DNA of 64,000 nucleotides from contig JBDROX010000036.1 in the NCBI GenBank assembly GCA_043809645.1, forward strand, positions 11,249-75,248. Reading direction: 5' to 3'. Shown in pieces: positions 7,004 to 15,290 of the stretch. This DNA comes from JBDROX01 sp043809645 (GTDB lineage Bacteria; Patescibacteriota; Patescibacteriia; Magasanikbacterales; UBA922). Numbering within the stretch: the stretch's first letter is position 1; each line of letters starts with the position of its first letter. A program made the position numbers and the translations under genes. Under the pieces are notes generated by a model. The model made no database searches. It saw nothing but the letters and a program-made list of their open reading frames with translations, and was not told the DNA's origin.

Positions 7004-9009
7004 AACAGCACATTAGTAAGCTTCGTGCCCAAATAGATGATCTCAGATACAAGTATCATGTCCTTAATGATCCTGAAGTAACGGATAAGATGTATGAAGG
7101 TCTCGTGGATGAACTTCGAAAGATAGAGTCAGCTCATCCTGAATTCATTACACCAGACTCCCCAACGCAGCGTGTCGCCACAGAGCCAAGCAAGAAGTTT
7201 CAAAAAGTAGAGCACGTTGCCAAACAGTGGTCTTTGAAAGACGCTTTTTCCAAAGATGACCTAGAGAAGTGGGAAGAAAGGGTAAAAAAGTTGCTAGAGA
7301 AGAAACTTGGTAGTATTCCAAAAGATTTAGATTATACCTGTGAGCTCAAAATTGATGGGCTACACATCGTTCTCACATATGAGAAGGGAATTCTCAAAAC
7401 TGCAGCCACTCGTGGTGATGGAAAGATTGGAGAAGATGTGACTCAGAATATTCGAACCATTGGAAGCGTTCCGCTCAAACTTAAGAAAGATATTGACCTC
7501 ATTGCAGAGGGTGAAGTCTGGATGGCTAGCTCTATGCTGGAGAGGATTAATAAGAAGAGAGAAAAAACAGATGAGCAACCTTTCGCTAATCCAAGAAATG
7601 CTGCTGCTGGTACTATTCGTCAGCTAGATCCATCTATTGTGGCGAAAAGAAGACTCTCTCTCACTGTCTACGATATTTCTGGTGGAGAGATACCCGAGTC
7701 TCAGGAAAAAGAGTTGAAAGATCTCAAGGGTCTTGGATTCCTTACAGACTCTCATTGGAAAGTTTGCAGGAATATGGATTATGTCATGAAAATGTACGAT
7801 GCCTGGAAGGGCAAGCTCAAGTCAAATCCATACTGGGTAGACGGACTGGTTATCAAAGTAAATAAGAGAGAGTACCAGGATATTCTCGGCTACACAGGAA
7901 AAGATCCTCGATGGGCAATAGCAATGAAATTCCCAGCAGAGCAGGGGATAACCAAGGTAAAGGATATTTATGTGCAAGTAGGCCGAACTGGTGCACTCAC
8001 ACCAGTGGCACTGATGGAGCCTGTACATCTAGCAGGCACTACTGTGACGCATGCAACACTTCACAATTTTGATGAGATTGATAGACTGGGGGTGCGAGTA
8101 GGAGATACCGTTGTAGTAGAAAAAGCAGGAGACATCATTCCAAAAGTTGTAAGAGTTCTAGAGAAGATGAGGGTGGGGAAAGAAAAAAAGTACAGAGCAC
8201 CGAAGAAATGTCCAATCTGTCACAGTGACGTTGTAAAAAAGAAAATTCTTGATAAGAAGCAAGAAGATTCTGCTGCGCTTTTTTGTGAAAATAAAAAATG
8301 TTATGCACAAGAGCTCAGAAGAATAGGACATTTTGTTTCAAAAAAAGCTTTTAATATTGACGGGATGGGCAAGAAAATTGTTGAGCAGCTTGTACAGGAA
8401 GGGTTAGTTAAAAATGTTGTAGATATCTTCTCGCTCACAAAAGGAGATCTGGAGCCATTGGAAAGATTTGCAGAAAAGTCTGCAGAGAATCTTGTTGATT
8501 CAATCGAGTCTGCTAAGGATGTTACACTTGCTCGCTTTATTTTTGGCCTTGGCGTTCGACATGTTGGTGAGGAGACAGCCATTGCCCTTGCAAATGTGTT
8601 TGGGAGTCTTGAAAAGATTATGTCAGCTAGTCTCGGGGAGCTCACTTCTGTTGAAGATGTTGGTCCACGGGTTGCGGAATCTCTTAGAGAATATTTTGAT
8701 CGAAAAGAAAATCAACTACTTGTTTCTGATTTACAGAAAAATGGAGTAAAAATAAAGAGATTAGAACACAAAGTGAAAGGTAAAAAATTATCTGGAAAAA
8801 CATTTGTAATCACGGGAACCTTGCAGTTATTCACGCGTGATGAAGCAAAGGATGAGATTCGAGAGTTCGGTGGAAGTGTTTCTGATAGCGTTAGTAAGAA
8901 AACTGACTATGTGGTGGTAGGTGAGAATCCTGGAAGCAAGGCAACAAAAGCAAGGGATCTAGGAGTGAAATTGCTTAATGAGTCTGAATTTAAGAAGTTG
9001 ATTAAATAA
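6991..9009 (+). CDS. ligA: NAD-dependent DNA ligase
   Basis: A 672-residue ligase that seals nicks during replication and repair. Domains in order: the Ia NAD-binding domain with DLRYKYHVLNDPEVTDKMYE, the adenylation domain with the nucleophile Lys in CELKIDGLHI at about residue 120, the OB fold (VQVGRTGALTPVAL), a four-Cys zinc finger (CPICHSDV and CENKKCYAQ), helix-hairpin-helix repeats, and a C-terminal BRCT domain from about residue 590 (LSGKTFVITGTLQ). Length and domain order are those of complete bacterial LigA. The start overlaps the HAD gene end. Confidence 0.97.
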   Translation: MQKVEQHISKLRAQIDDLRYKYHVLNDPEVTDKMYEGLVDELRKIESAHPEFITPDSPTQRVATEPSKKFQKVEHVAKQWSLKDAFSKDDLEKWEERVKKLLEKKLGSIPKDLDYTCELKIDGLHIVLTYEKGILKTAATRGDGKIGEDVTQNIRTIGSVPLKLKKDIDLIAEGEVWMASSMLERINKKREKTDEQPFANPRNAAAGTIRQLDPSIVAKRRLSLTVYDISGGEIPESQEKELKDLKGLGFLTDSHWKVCRNMDYVMKMYDAWKGKLKSNPYWVDGLVIKVNKREYQDILGYTGKDPRWAIAMKFPAEQGITKVKDIYVQVGRTGALTPVALMEPVHLAGTTVTHATLHNFDEIDRLGVRVGDTVVVEKAGDIIPKVVRVLEKMRVGKEKKYRAPKKCPICHSDVVKKKILDKKQEDSAALFCENKKCYAQELRRIGHFVSKKAFNIDGMGKKIVEQLVQEGLVKNVVDIFSLTKGDLEPLERFAEKSAENLVDSIESAKDVTLARFIFGLGVRHVGEETAIALANVFGSLEKIMSASLGELTSVEDVGPRVAESLREYFDRKENQLLVSDLQKNGVKIKRLEHKVKGKKLSGKTFVITGTLQLFTRDEAKDEIREFGGSVSDSVSKKTDYVVVGENPGSKATKARDLGVKLLNESEFKKLIK

Positions 9010-9025
9010 CCCTTTGTGATAGAAT
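8998..9025 (+). promoter_or_regulatory. Promoter of gatC (leaderless type)
   Basis: TTGATT (8998-9003) and TAGAAT (9020-9025) are 16 bases apart within the end of ligA. The gatC ATG is at 9032, exactly where transcription would start, so the mRNA probably has no leader. Confidence 0.5.
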
Positions 9026-9031
9026 ACCTTC

Positions 9032-9325
9032 ATGAAATTGGATAAAGAAGCAATTGAAAACATTGCATCATTAACACGCCTAGAGCTCTCAGAGCCAGAA
9101 AAAGCCATGTATGCCGAGCAGCTCTCGGCTATTTTGGATTACATAGAAAGATTGTCTGAAGTCAATACTGACTCCACTAGAGAAACATCTCAGGTTACAG
9201 GGCTTGAAGATATTGTACGCGAAGACAAAGCCAAAGATTGTCCTGCAGAGGTGAAAAAGAGAATACTCAATCAATTTCCAGAAAAAGAGAATAATCTCTT
9301 GAAAGTTAAGGCAGTGTTTGGATAG
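9032..9325 (+). CDS. gatC: Asp/Glu-tRNA amidotransferase subunit C
   Basis: A 97-residue GatC, the small belt-like subunit that holds GatA and GatB together in the enzyme converting Glu-tRNA(Gln), and often Asp-tRNA(Asn), to the amidated forms. The N-terminal IENIASLTRLELSEPEKAMY followed by SAILDYIERLSEVNTD is the family signature, and VREDKAKDC corresponds to the conserved LREDxV region. gatA follows immediately. gatB is not in the window. Confidence 0.93.
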   Translation: MKLDKEAIENIASLTRLELSEPEKAMYAEQLSAILDYIERLSEVNTDSTRETSQVTGLEDIVREDKAKDCPAEVKKRILNQFPEKENNLLKVKAVFG

Positions 9326-9326
9326 T

Positions 9327-10748
9327 ATGAGAGAATTACATACGCTCACAATCAGAAAAGCCCATGATGGTCTTAAGAACGGAGACTTCACATCATTGGA
9401 GCTCACGAAGGCATGTCTCGGACAAATAAAAAAGCGCAATAAGAATATTAATGCGTTTATTTCTGTATTTGATAAAGATGCTCTAGAGGAAGCAAGCAAA
9501 GCAGATGAGCTTATTTCAAAAGGAAGACAGAAAGTACTAACCGGCATTCCTTTTTCAGTAAAAGATGCTATATGTACTCTGGACTCACGATCTACTGGTG
9601 CGGCAAAGATATTGGATAATTACAGAGCACCGTATGAGGCTACTGTGATTACAAAAATACGGGAGCAGAGTGCTGTACTCCTCGGAAAGACGAATTGTGA
9701 CTCATTCGGGCATGGTGCAAGTAATGAGAATTCCATGTATGGACCTGTGAGGAATCCTCACGATGAAAAACGTGTAGCAGGGGGGTCTTCTGGTGGTGCC
9801 GCAGCAGCTGTTGCGGACAATCAATGTATATTTTCTATTGCAGAGGATACTGGTGGCTCTATTCGTCAGCCAGCGAGCTTCTGTGGTGTAGTAGGTCTCA
9901 GGCCATCCTATGGAAGAAATTCACGCTATGGAATCATGCCGATGGCAAGCTCCCTCGACACTGTTGGGCCAATCACCAAGACAGTCGAAGACACTGCGAT
10001 ACTTATGGAGATTATGGCAGGAAAAGATGAAAAAGATGCAACAACATATAGTGACACTGCCCCGATGTATACAAAGGAAATCAATAAAAAGGCAAAAAAA
10101 CTAAACATTGGCATTCCAAAAGAATACTTTGAGGTGGATGGTTTTGATGAAGAAGTGAAGAAATCAGTCTTGGCGCAAATCGATACTCTCAGAGAAGCTG
10201 GTCATGAGATAACTGAGATCAATCTCCCAATGACAGAGTACGCTATAGCAGTGTATTATATTCTCGTCCCAAGTGAGGATAGCTCAAACCTAGGGAGATT
10301 GGATGGCATTCGGTATGGTGTAAGGGAAAAAGGAAAGAATCTTGGGGGTGTGTATGCGGCGTCGAGAGCAAAGGGGTTTCCAGATGAAGTGAAGAGGAGG
10401 ATCATGACAGGGACATTTGCGCTTTCATATGGGTATTACGATGCATATTACAAGAAAGCACAGAAAGTCAGAACACTCATCAGTCAGGATTTTGAAAAGG
10501 CTTTTGAGAATGTTGATCTTATTCTGACTCCAACCGCACCAACAACAGCATTTAAACTTGGTGAAAAGAAAAATGACGTCATTGCAATGTACCTTGCAGA
10601 TGTTTTCGTCTGTCCAGCCGCGATAGCTGGACTTCCTGCGATTTCAATTCCAGTAGGAAAGGACAACAATGGTCTTCCAATCGGTATGCAGATTATTGGA
10701 CCAAGACTTGGGGAAATAGAAGTTCTTTCACTTGCAGCTAGAATATAA
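9327..10748 (+). CDS. gatA: Asp/Glu-tRNA amidotransferase subunit A
   Basis: A 473-residue amidase-signature enzyme that releases ammonia from glutamine for transamidation of misacylated tRNA. The catalytic triad is visible: Lys in PFSVKDAICT, the cis-Ser in VAGGSSGGAAAAV and the nucleophilic Ser in DTGGSIRQPAS. Length matches the family. The ATG at 9327 is preferred to a TTG nine bases upstream because it directly follows the gatC stop. Pairing with gatC, and the presence of tRNA-Gln(UUG) elsewhere in the window, suggests Gln-tRNA is made indirectly. The ammonia acceptor subunit GatB must lie elsewhere. Confidence 0.95.
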   Translation: MRELHTLTIRKAHDGLKNGDFTSLELTKACLGQIKKRNKNINAFISVFDKDALEEASKADELISKGRQKVLTGIPFSVKDAICTLDSRSTGAAKILDNYRAPYEATVITKIREQSAVLLGKTNCDSFGHGASNENSMYGPVRNPHDEKRVAGGSSGGAAAAVADNQCIFSIAEDTGGSIRQPASFCGVVGLRPSYGRNSRYGIMPMASSLDTVGPITKTVEDTAILMEIMAGKDEKDATTYSDTAPMYTKEINKKAKKLNIGIPKEYFEVDGFDEEVKKSVLAQIDTLREAGHEITEINLPMTEYAIAVYYILVPSEDSSNLGRLDGIRYGVREKGKNLGGVYAASRAKGFPDEVKRRIMTGTFALSYGYYDAYYKKAQKVRTLISQDFEKAFENVDLILTPTAPTTAFKLGEKKNDVIAMYLADVFVCPAAIAGLPAISIPVGKDNNGLPIGMQIIGPRLGEIEVLSLAARI

Positions 10749-10780
10749 ATCTTAATCCTAGATTTTTAAATATAAATTTC

Positions 10781-12148
10781 ATGAAAAAGGAGACCATCGA
10801 AAAATCAAAAAAAGATGCAGAAAAGGATTTTAACTATCTGATAAATGAAACAGGGGAGTATCGTGATACATGGAGAATATTTCGAATCATGGCAGAGTTC
10901 ATAGAAGGATATCAATTCCTCTCTAGCCTAGACAAAGAGGTAACTATTCTCGGTTCTGCCAGGCTTGCAGAAGACCACAAGTATGCGAAGAAGGCTACCG
11001 ACCTTGGTTTCCTACTTGCAAAAAAGGGATATACGACGATTACAGGTGGTGGTCCTGGTATTATGCAGGCAGCGAACAAAGGAGCATTCGAGGCTGGTGG
11101 CCAATCTATTGGACTAAATATTCAGCTTCCGTTTGAACAGCGTATCAATCCATATGTAACCAAGTCGACAGCATTTTACTATTTTTTTACTCGCAAGGTG
11201 ATGTTGACAAGTCCAGCGCATGCTTTGGTATTCTTTCCTGGTGGATTTGGGACTATGGATGAATTCTTCGAGGTTGTTGATCATATTGAGCTTGGAAAAA
11301 TGTGTGGGGTACCTGTGATCCTCTTTGGGTCTGATTTTTGGAAACCTCTCGTAGAATTTTTGAAGAAAGACTGTTGTAAAGTCGGTTCTATTCATGTGGA
11401 AAAAGTCTCAGAGTGGTTGATAGTCGATAGTGAAGAAGAAGTCTTGGAAGTTATTGAAAATTTTGATAGATCAAATTATGATAAATGCGAGCTTGCTCCA
11501 ATGAACTTTCACAAGAACACAAAGGATATTGACTGGAGAATATTTCGAATCATGGCAGAGCTTGTAGAGGGGTTTGAACTCCTTACCGGTCTTGTCGAGG
11601 GTGTCACTGTGTTGGGAACCAAGAGTATGGAAGATGGAAATCCATACTATGATGCTGCATACACACTTGGTAGAGAGCTCGGGAACCATGGCTATGCTGT
11701 AGTCACTGGTGGAGCTTCGGGAATTGCAGAAGCTGCTAACAAAGGTGCTATGGAGGTTGGTGCGGAGTCATATGGTATTGGAATGGAAGTATTTGGGAAG
11801 AGTAGGATGAATCAGTATGTGACAAAATCAATATCATTCCGATATCCATTTACCAGAAAGCTGATTGTGACAGCCCCATCAAAGGCATTTGTCTTCTTTC
11901 CTGGTGGTCTTGGAACTATGCATCAGTTCTTCGAAGTGTTGACCCTCATACAAACAGGAAAGATGCAGCAGATTCCTATTATTCTCTTTGATTCATCCTT
12001 TTGGGGTGATTTAGATAACTATATTTCAGAAACACTTGCAAAGAATTTTAAGACAATCTCAAAAAAAGATTGTGAATACTATACAATCGTAGATGATATT
12101 GGGGTTGCTATGGATATTATTAAAAAATTTCGAGGAAAAGAGGATTAG
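10781..12148 (+). CDS. Tandem LOG-family (TIGR00730-like) protein
   Basis: A 455-residue protein made of two successive LOG (lysine-decarboxylase-like, Rossmann) domains, each introduced by the same sequence WRIFRIMAEF/L. The first (about residues 25-225) has TGGGPGIMQAANKGAFEAGG and FFPGGFGTMDEFFEV, a recognisable nucleotide phosphoribohydrolase motif pair. The second (about 245-455) has GGASGIAEAANKGAMEVGAE and FFPGGLGTMHQFFEV, in which the motif Glu is replaced by Gln and the first Gly-rich loop is altered. LOG enzymes cleave nucleoside 5'-monophosphates at the N-glycosidic bond. Normal LOG proteins are about half this length. The second half is probably a non-catalytic partner domain. Confidence 0.8.
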   Translation: MKKETIEKSKKDAEKDFNYLINETGEYRDTWRIFRIMAEFIEGYQFLSSLDKEVTILGSARLAEDHKYAKKATDLGFLLAKKGYTTITGGGPGIMQAANKGAFEAGGQSIGLNIQLPFEQRINPYVTKSTAFYYFFTRKVMLTSPAHALVFFPGGFGTMDEFFEVVDHIELGKMCGVPVILFGSDFWKPLVEFLKKDCCKVGSIHVEKVSEWLIVDSEEEVLEVIENFDRSNYDKCELAPMNFHKNTKDIDWRIFRIMAELVEGFELLTGLVEGVTVLGTKSMEDGNPYYDAAYTLGRELGNHGYAVVTGGASGIAEAANKGAMEVGAESYGIGMEVFGKSRMNQYVTKSISFRYPFTRKLIVTAPSKAFVFFPGGLGTMHQFFEVLTLIQTGKMQQIPIILFDSSFWGDLDNYISETLAKNFKTISKKDCEYYTIVDDIGVAMDIIKKFRGKED

Positions 12149-12149
12149 T

Positions 12150-12917
12150 ATGATTCCTTGGTTTCAGTTCACAGTAGTACATATTGGACCCATACCTATC
12201 CAGGTGTGGGGCTTTTTTGTAGCACTTGGAATGCTCGTTTCGATGATGATCATAGCAAAGAGATCAAAACAGTATGACCTTAACAAAGAAGTGATGATGG
12301 ATCTCGGTCTTTGGATGCTTGTCTGTGGGGTTGTCTTTGCAAGACTCTTCCATATTTTCTTTTATGAACTAGGCTTCTATATTTCAAATCCTGTCGAGAT
12401 GTTAAAAATCTGGCATGGGGGCCTTTCATCTTTCGGAGGTTTGTTTGGCGCTCTTATTGTCATACCTTTCTATCTCAAGAAAAAAAAGATTAGAAAAAGT
12501 GAAATATTGAAAATAGCTGACCTTCTCAGTTTTTCTGCACTGTTTGGGTGGATTATTGGAAGGGTCGGCTGTTTCATAATTCATGATCATATCGGAAGGA
12601 AATCTGGGTTTTTCCTTGCAATTGGGAGTCCTGATGGGTCTAGACTAGAGATGGCACTGTTGGAAATCATTGCATTGATTCCTTTGGCCTATTTTTTCTT
12701 TCTTATGGACAAAAAAAAGAAGTCATATGGTTTCATAACCAGTATGTTGTTCATGTATTATGGTATTGTTCGTTTTTTTCTTGATTTTTTTCGTGCCACA
12801 GACATCACAGCTGCCGATGTCAGATATCTAGGATTGACCCCAGGGCAATACTTTGCTATTGTGCTTCTAATCTTTGGGGGGTATCTATACACACGGAGAG
12901 TTCGCATAGTGGTCTAG
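12150..12917 (+). CDS. lgt: Prolipoprotein diacylglyceryl transferase
   Basis: A 255-residue integral membrane enzyme that transfers diacylglycerol from phosphatidylglycerol to the lipobox Cys of prolipoproteins. It has about seven hydrophobic segments, the early HIGPIPIQVWGFFVALG segment, SSFGGLFGALIV, and the Lgt signature region WIIGRVGCFIIHDHIGRKSG. The start at 12150, after the upstream GAGG, directly follows the LOG stop; an upstream in-frame start at 12093 would lie inside that gene. The last 23 bases of the gene, including the stop, form the acceptor and D arm of tRNA-Ser. Confidence 0.92.
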   Translation: MIPWFQFTVVHIGPIPIQVWGFFVALGMLVSMMIIAKRSKQYDLNKEVMMDLGLWMLVCGVVFARLFHIFFYELGFYISNPVEMLKIWHGGLSSFGGLFGALIVIPFYLKKKKIRKSEILKIADLLSFSALFGWIIGRVGCFIIHDHIGRKSGFFLAIGSPDGSRLEMALLEIIALIPLAYFFFLMDKKKKSYGFITSMLFMYYGIVRFFLDFFRATDITAADVRYLGLTPGQYFAIVLLIFGGYLYTRRVRIVV

Positions 12918-12981
12918 TGCACTACCTTGGAAAGGTAGCATACCTGAAAGGGTATCGAGGGTTCGAATCCCTCACTCTCCG
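12895..12981 (+). tRNA. tRNA-Ser(GGA)
   Basis: A class II tRNA: acceptor GGAGAGT pairs with ACTCTCC, anticodon stem CTACC/GGTAG encloses the loop TTGGAAA (anticodon GGA, reading TCC/TCT), a long variable arm (ATACC/GGGTAT) follows, and the T arm is GAGGG TTCGAAT CCCTC. The discriminator is G and no CCA is encoded. The 5' end lies inside lgt, whose TAG stop falls in the D loop. Confidence 0.95.
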
Positions 12982-13033
12982 CTATTTATTTTTTTATTTT
13001 ACTTAAAGTTTTTGACATAAGCAATTCTGTTCT

Positions 13034-13201
13034 ATGAGTAGAAAAACAGCAGTTCTTCTCATTCGGATGATAGCGGTTGTCTCTATTGTGAATGCAGTTT
13101 CCAACATCTTCGAAGAAGGAAAGATGATGATTTATGATTTAAATGGTATACTACTTGGCGTTGGTCTTCTCATTGTACCTCTCATGATGGGAAGAAAATA
13201 A
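13034..13201 (+). CDS. Small two-helix membrane protein
   Basis: A 55-residue frame from ATG (13034) to TAA. It begins MSRKTAVLLIRMIAVVSIVN and has two hydrophobic segments (about residues 6-24 and 38-52) separated by a charged loop FEEGKMMIYD, ending in a basic MGRK. It lies ten bases before the next small exported protein, suggesting a two-gene unit after tRNA-Ser. No family is recognised. Confidence 0.5.
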   Translation: MSRKTAVLLIRMIAVVSIVNAVSNIFEEGKMMIYDLNGILLGVGLLIVPLMMGRK

Positions 13202-13211
13202 CCCAAAGAAT

Positions 13212-13553
13212 ATGCAACCAAAAGTTCTTCTATTGACTTTATTAACATTGGGAGCTATTGGATCACTGGGCTATTGGATGTTCACCAGTGGTCAGTACAC
13301 TATACGTGGCTGGTTTGAAGAGGATGAGTTAGTTCTCGAGCTATATTCTGATGAGGCATATAATATTGCATTTTTGAGTGCTTGTTCTGAAGAGGGGCAA
13401 GTAACTCCAGACTTTGAAATAAATGAGGGGACCAGGACATGGTGGTTTGATATGGTTGCTGATAAACCAGGATGTAATCCAGCGTGTGTTGTTGACGACG
13501 TAACAAAAGAAGCTGAAATTAACTGGAGGTGTACAGGGCTCACCCCTCAGTAA
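13212..13553 (+). CDS. Small exported hypothetical protein
   Basis: A 113-residue protein with an N-terminal hydrophobic signal or anchor (residues about 4-24, VLLLTLLTLGAIGSLGYWMF) followed by an acidic extracytoplasmic region containing four Cys residues (SACSEEG, PGCNPACVV, NWRCTG), which could form disulfides. No lipobox or known domain is seen. It is followed by a terminator and faces the membrane protease gene. Confidence 0.55.
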   Translation: MQPKVLLLTLLTLGAIGSLGYWMFTSGQYTIRGWFEEDELVLELYSDEAYNIAFLSACSEEGQVTPDFEINEGTRTWWFDMVADKPGCNPACVVDDVTKEAEINWRCTGLTPQ

Positions 13554-13560
13554 TACAAAT

Positions 13561-13593
13561 AAAAAAAACAGAACTGATTGCTCTGTTTTTTTA
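13561..13593. terminator. Bidirectional terminator
   Basis: An A-tract, the ACAGA/TCTGT stem and a T-tract form a hairpin between convergent genes and can serve both strands. Confidence 0.65.
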
Positions 13594-14394
13594 TTTTTTC
13601 TTTCTAAATGGAAAAAGAATAATGCTCGCTATCAGAAAATGCAGGACAGAGACAAAAGTAGCATATAAAAAAATGGCAGTGAGAAATCGTAGGTATTGGC
13701 TGAGCCCTAGTACCGAAGATGTAATGTTTGATTGTGCAAAAAGAGCAATAGTATTGATGATGATAATAATGCACACAATCCAGATAAAACCACTCCACAT
13801 ACCTTTTTGATCCTGTTTGCTCGGTGCTAGGTGAGATGAGACTGCGAAGGAGAGGTATAGGAATAACCACCATTTCCATGAACTAGCGTCAAATGCAGAA
13901 AGAAATATGCTCCCAACTTGACGTACTGATATCCATATAGAATTGAACGAAGTAAGGTCAGTGCTTCTCAGTAGGTCAAACATTGCACTAGATCCGGACA
14001 AAAAAAATCTAAAGAGAAGGTAGAGTACTCCGGAGCCAAAGATAAGTGGCGCAGCTCCAATAAAGAAATTGCCAATATTTTGAAAGATACTTTTTTTGTG
14101 ATAGGAGTGGTTCACGTGTCCCAGTCCACCAGTTTCTTTATTTGGCTTGAAGAGCGACACTTTTTCAATTCTGTGTAAAAATAACTTCGCAAAAATATAG
14201 TGTCCAATTTCATGGATTGGAGTGCCTATGATACCAGTCCACAGAATCCCTTTCCAGCCAACAGATTGCATATATTGTTTATGTATATAGCGCTGCAGCT
14301 GTGATAAAACATACCCAAAAACAAAAAAAACACCAAATATGCCGAGGATCTGTGTAAGTGAGATTTTGAAAAGTATAAAAAGCTGATTTTCCAT
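13591..14394 (-). CDS. Membrane zinc metalloprotease-like protein (M50-type HEIGH motif)
   Basis: A 267-residue multi-span membrane protein. The sequence GTPIHEIGHYIFAKLFLHRI at about residues 58-77 carries an HExxH zinc site embedded at a membrane helix, as in M50 site-2-type proteases. Five to six hydrophobic segments are visible. A third zinc ligand typical of S2P (NxxPxxxxDG) is not evident; the candidate segment FFIGAAPLIFGSGVLYLL has a Pro but no Asp. It may be a divergent M50 relative with altered catalysis. The substrate is unknown and no PDZ domain is present. Confidence 0.6.
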   Translation of the reverse strand: MENQLFILFKISLTQILGIFGVFFVFGYVLSQLQRYIHKQYMQSVGWKGILWTGIIGTPIHEIGHYIFAKLFLHRIEKVSLFKPNKETGGLGHVNHSYHKKSIFQNIGNFFIGAAPLIFGSGVLYLLFRFFLSGSSAMFDLLRSTDLTSFNSIWISVRQVGSIFLSAFDASSWKWWLFLYLSFAVSSHLAPSKQDQKGMWSGFIWIVCIIIIINTIALFAQSNITSSVLGLSQYLRFLTAIFLYATFVSVLHFLIASIILFPFRKKK

Positions 14395-14430
14395 AAGTAC
14401 TAGAGCAAGTATATCATGAGAATGTATTTA

Positions 14431-14458
14431 AAAAAACCTGCTTTATAGCAGGTTTTTT
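14431..14458. terminator. Terminator between rpmA and the protease gene
   Basis: The stem ACCTGC/GCAGGT is flanked by an A-run and a T-run. It terminates rpmA on the minus strand and could also act on the plus strand. Confidence 0.7.
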
Positions 14459-14460
14459 CT

Positions 14461-14742
14461 TTATTTATTTGGGATAATATTCGCGAACTTTTTTCTCTTC
14501 AGAGCACCGTCAAAACGTCTGCGCTGCTTGGTAGTGAATTTCACAACTCCAGCAATCTTTGCATACAGTGTGTCATCCTTACCCTTGCTCACATTCTTGC
14601 CTGGATAAATCTTTGTTCCACGTTGTCTCACGAGAACATTTCCAGCTTTCACTGTTTGACCGTCTCCAACCTTCGTGCCAAGATATTGAGGTTGGGAATC
14701 TCTACCAAGCCTGGTGGAACCACCAGCTTTTTTATGTGCCAT
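14461..14742 (-). CDS. rpmA: 50S ribosomal protein L27
   Basis: A 93-residue L27, the large-subunit protein whose N-terminal tail reaches the peptidyl transferase centre. MAHKKAGGSTRLGRDSQPQY and GNVLVRQRGTKIYPGKNV are near-canonical. It begins directly with AHKKAGG, so no Firmicutes-type cleavable extension is present. L21 (rplU), its usual operon partner, is absent here. The region 14743-14874 upstream holds its promoter or leader and a locally GC-rich stretch around 14800-14825. Confidence 0.97.
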   Translation of the reverse strand: MAHKKAGGSTRLGRDSQPQYLGTKVGDGQTVKAGNVLVRQRGTKIYPGKNVSKGKDDTLYAKIAGVVKFTTKQRRRFDGALKRKKFANIIPNK

Positions 14743-14874
14743 ACGTATGTATTGTCACTTCACACCCTACAGTGTACTGACAAAGTAGTGTAGAGTGAGC
14801 CGCCTCCTGGCGCGGGCCGGGATCGCTAACCATGTCATTGAATTACGAGAAGAGTATAGTAGATATGTGCTCAC

Positions 14875-14903
14875 TTGTCAAGAGTAACATTTTTCTGTAT
14901 AAT
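14875..14903 (+). promoter_or_regulatory. Promoter of the ftsW-murG operon
   Basis: TTGTCA (14875-14880) and TATAAT (14898-14903) are spaced by 17 bases, with the first start codon at 14940. It argues against a start at the ATG at 14832, which lies upstream of this promoter. Confidence 0.65.
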
Positions 14904-14939
14904 TGCTTTGATTATCATCTGAGTATAGCGAAATTTTCC

Positions 14940-15290
14940 ATGTACCCAATCAAATTATATATCAAAAATTTACCCATTATTATCATGTTTGGGATTTCTG
15001 TACTTGTCAATCTTGCAAGCTGGTTTTGGTTGCTTTGGAATATACGTTTTGTAGATGAGCAGATATTTCTTCATTACAATATTCTTTTCGGGGTTGATCT
15101 TGTGGGCAATGCACAGAAGATCTTCTATCTTCCACTGCTTGGGCTTTGTATTCTCATTTTTAATACCCTTCTTGGTTGGGTGCTCTTTAGCAAAGATAAA
15201 TTTGCGGCCCAAGCACTTCACACAGTCTCAGTGTTCTGTCAAATTGCTATTTTTATTTCAAGCTCAATACTCGTTTTTCTGAATGTCTAA
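14940..15290 (+). CDS. Conserved three- or four-helix membrane protein upstream of ftsW
   Basis: A protein of about 116 residues starting MYPIKLYIKNLPIIIMFGIS. It has three hydrophobic segments (about residues 8-30, 58-80 and 92-114) with a loop RFVDEQIFLHYNILFGVDLV between the first two. The start is placed after the TTGTCA/TATAAT promoter. The coding region overlaps ftsW by eight bases, so it is the first gene of the division/wall operon. Its role is unknown; co-transcription suggests a cell envelope function. Confidence 0.6.
   Translation: MYPIKLYIKNLPIIIMFGISVLVNLASWFWLLWNIRFVDEQIFLHYNILFGVDLVGNAQKIFYLPLLGLCILIFNTLLGWVLFSKDKFAAQALHTVSVFCQIAIFISSSILVFLNV

Noticed and set aside
14832..14939. 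Longer start (ATG at 14832) for the membrane protein before ftsW
   Set aside because: A TTGTCA-17-TATAAT promoter lies between this ATG and the start at 14940, and the extra residues look non-coding.
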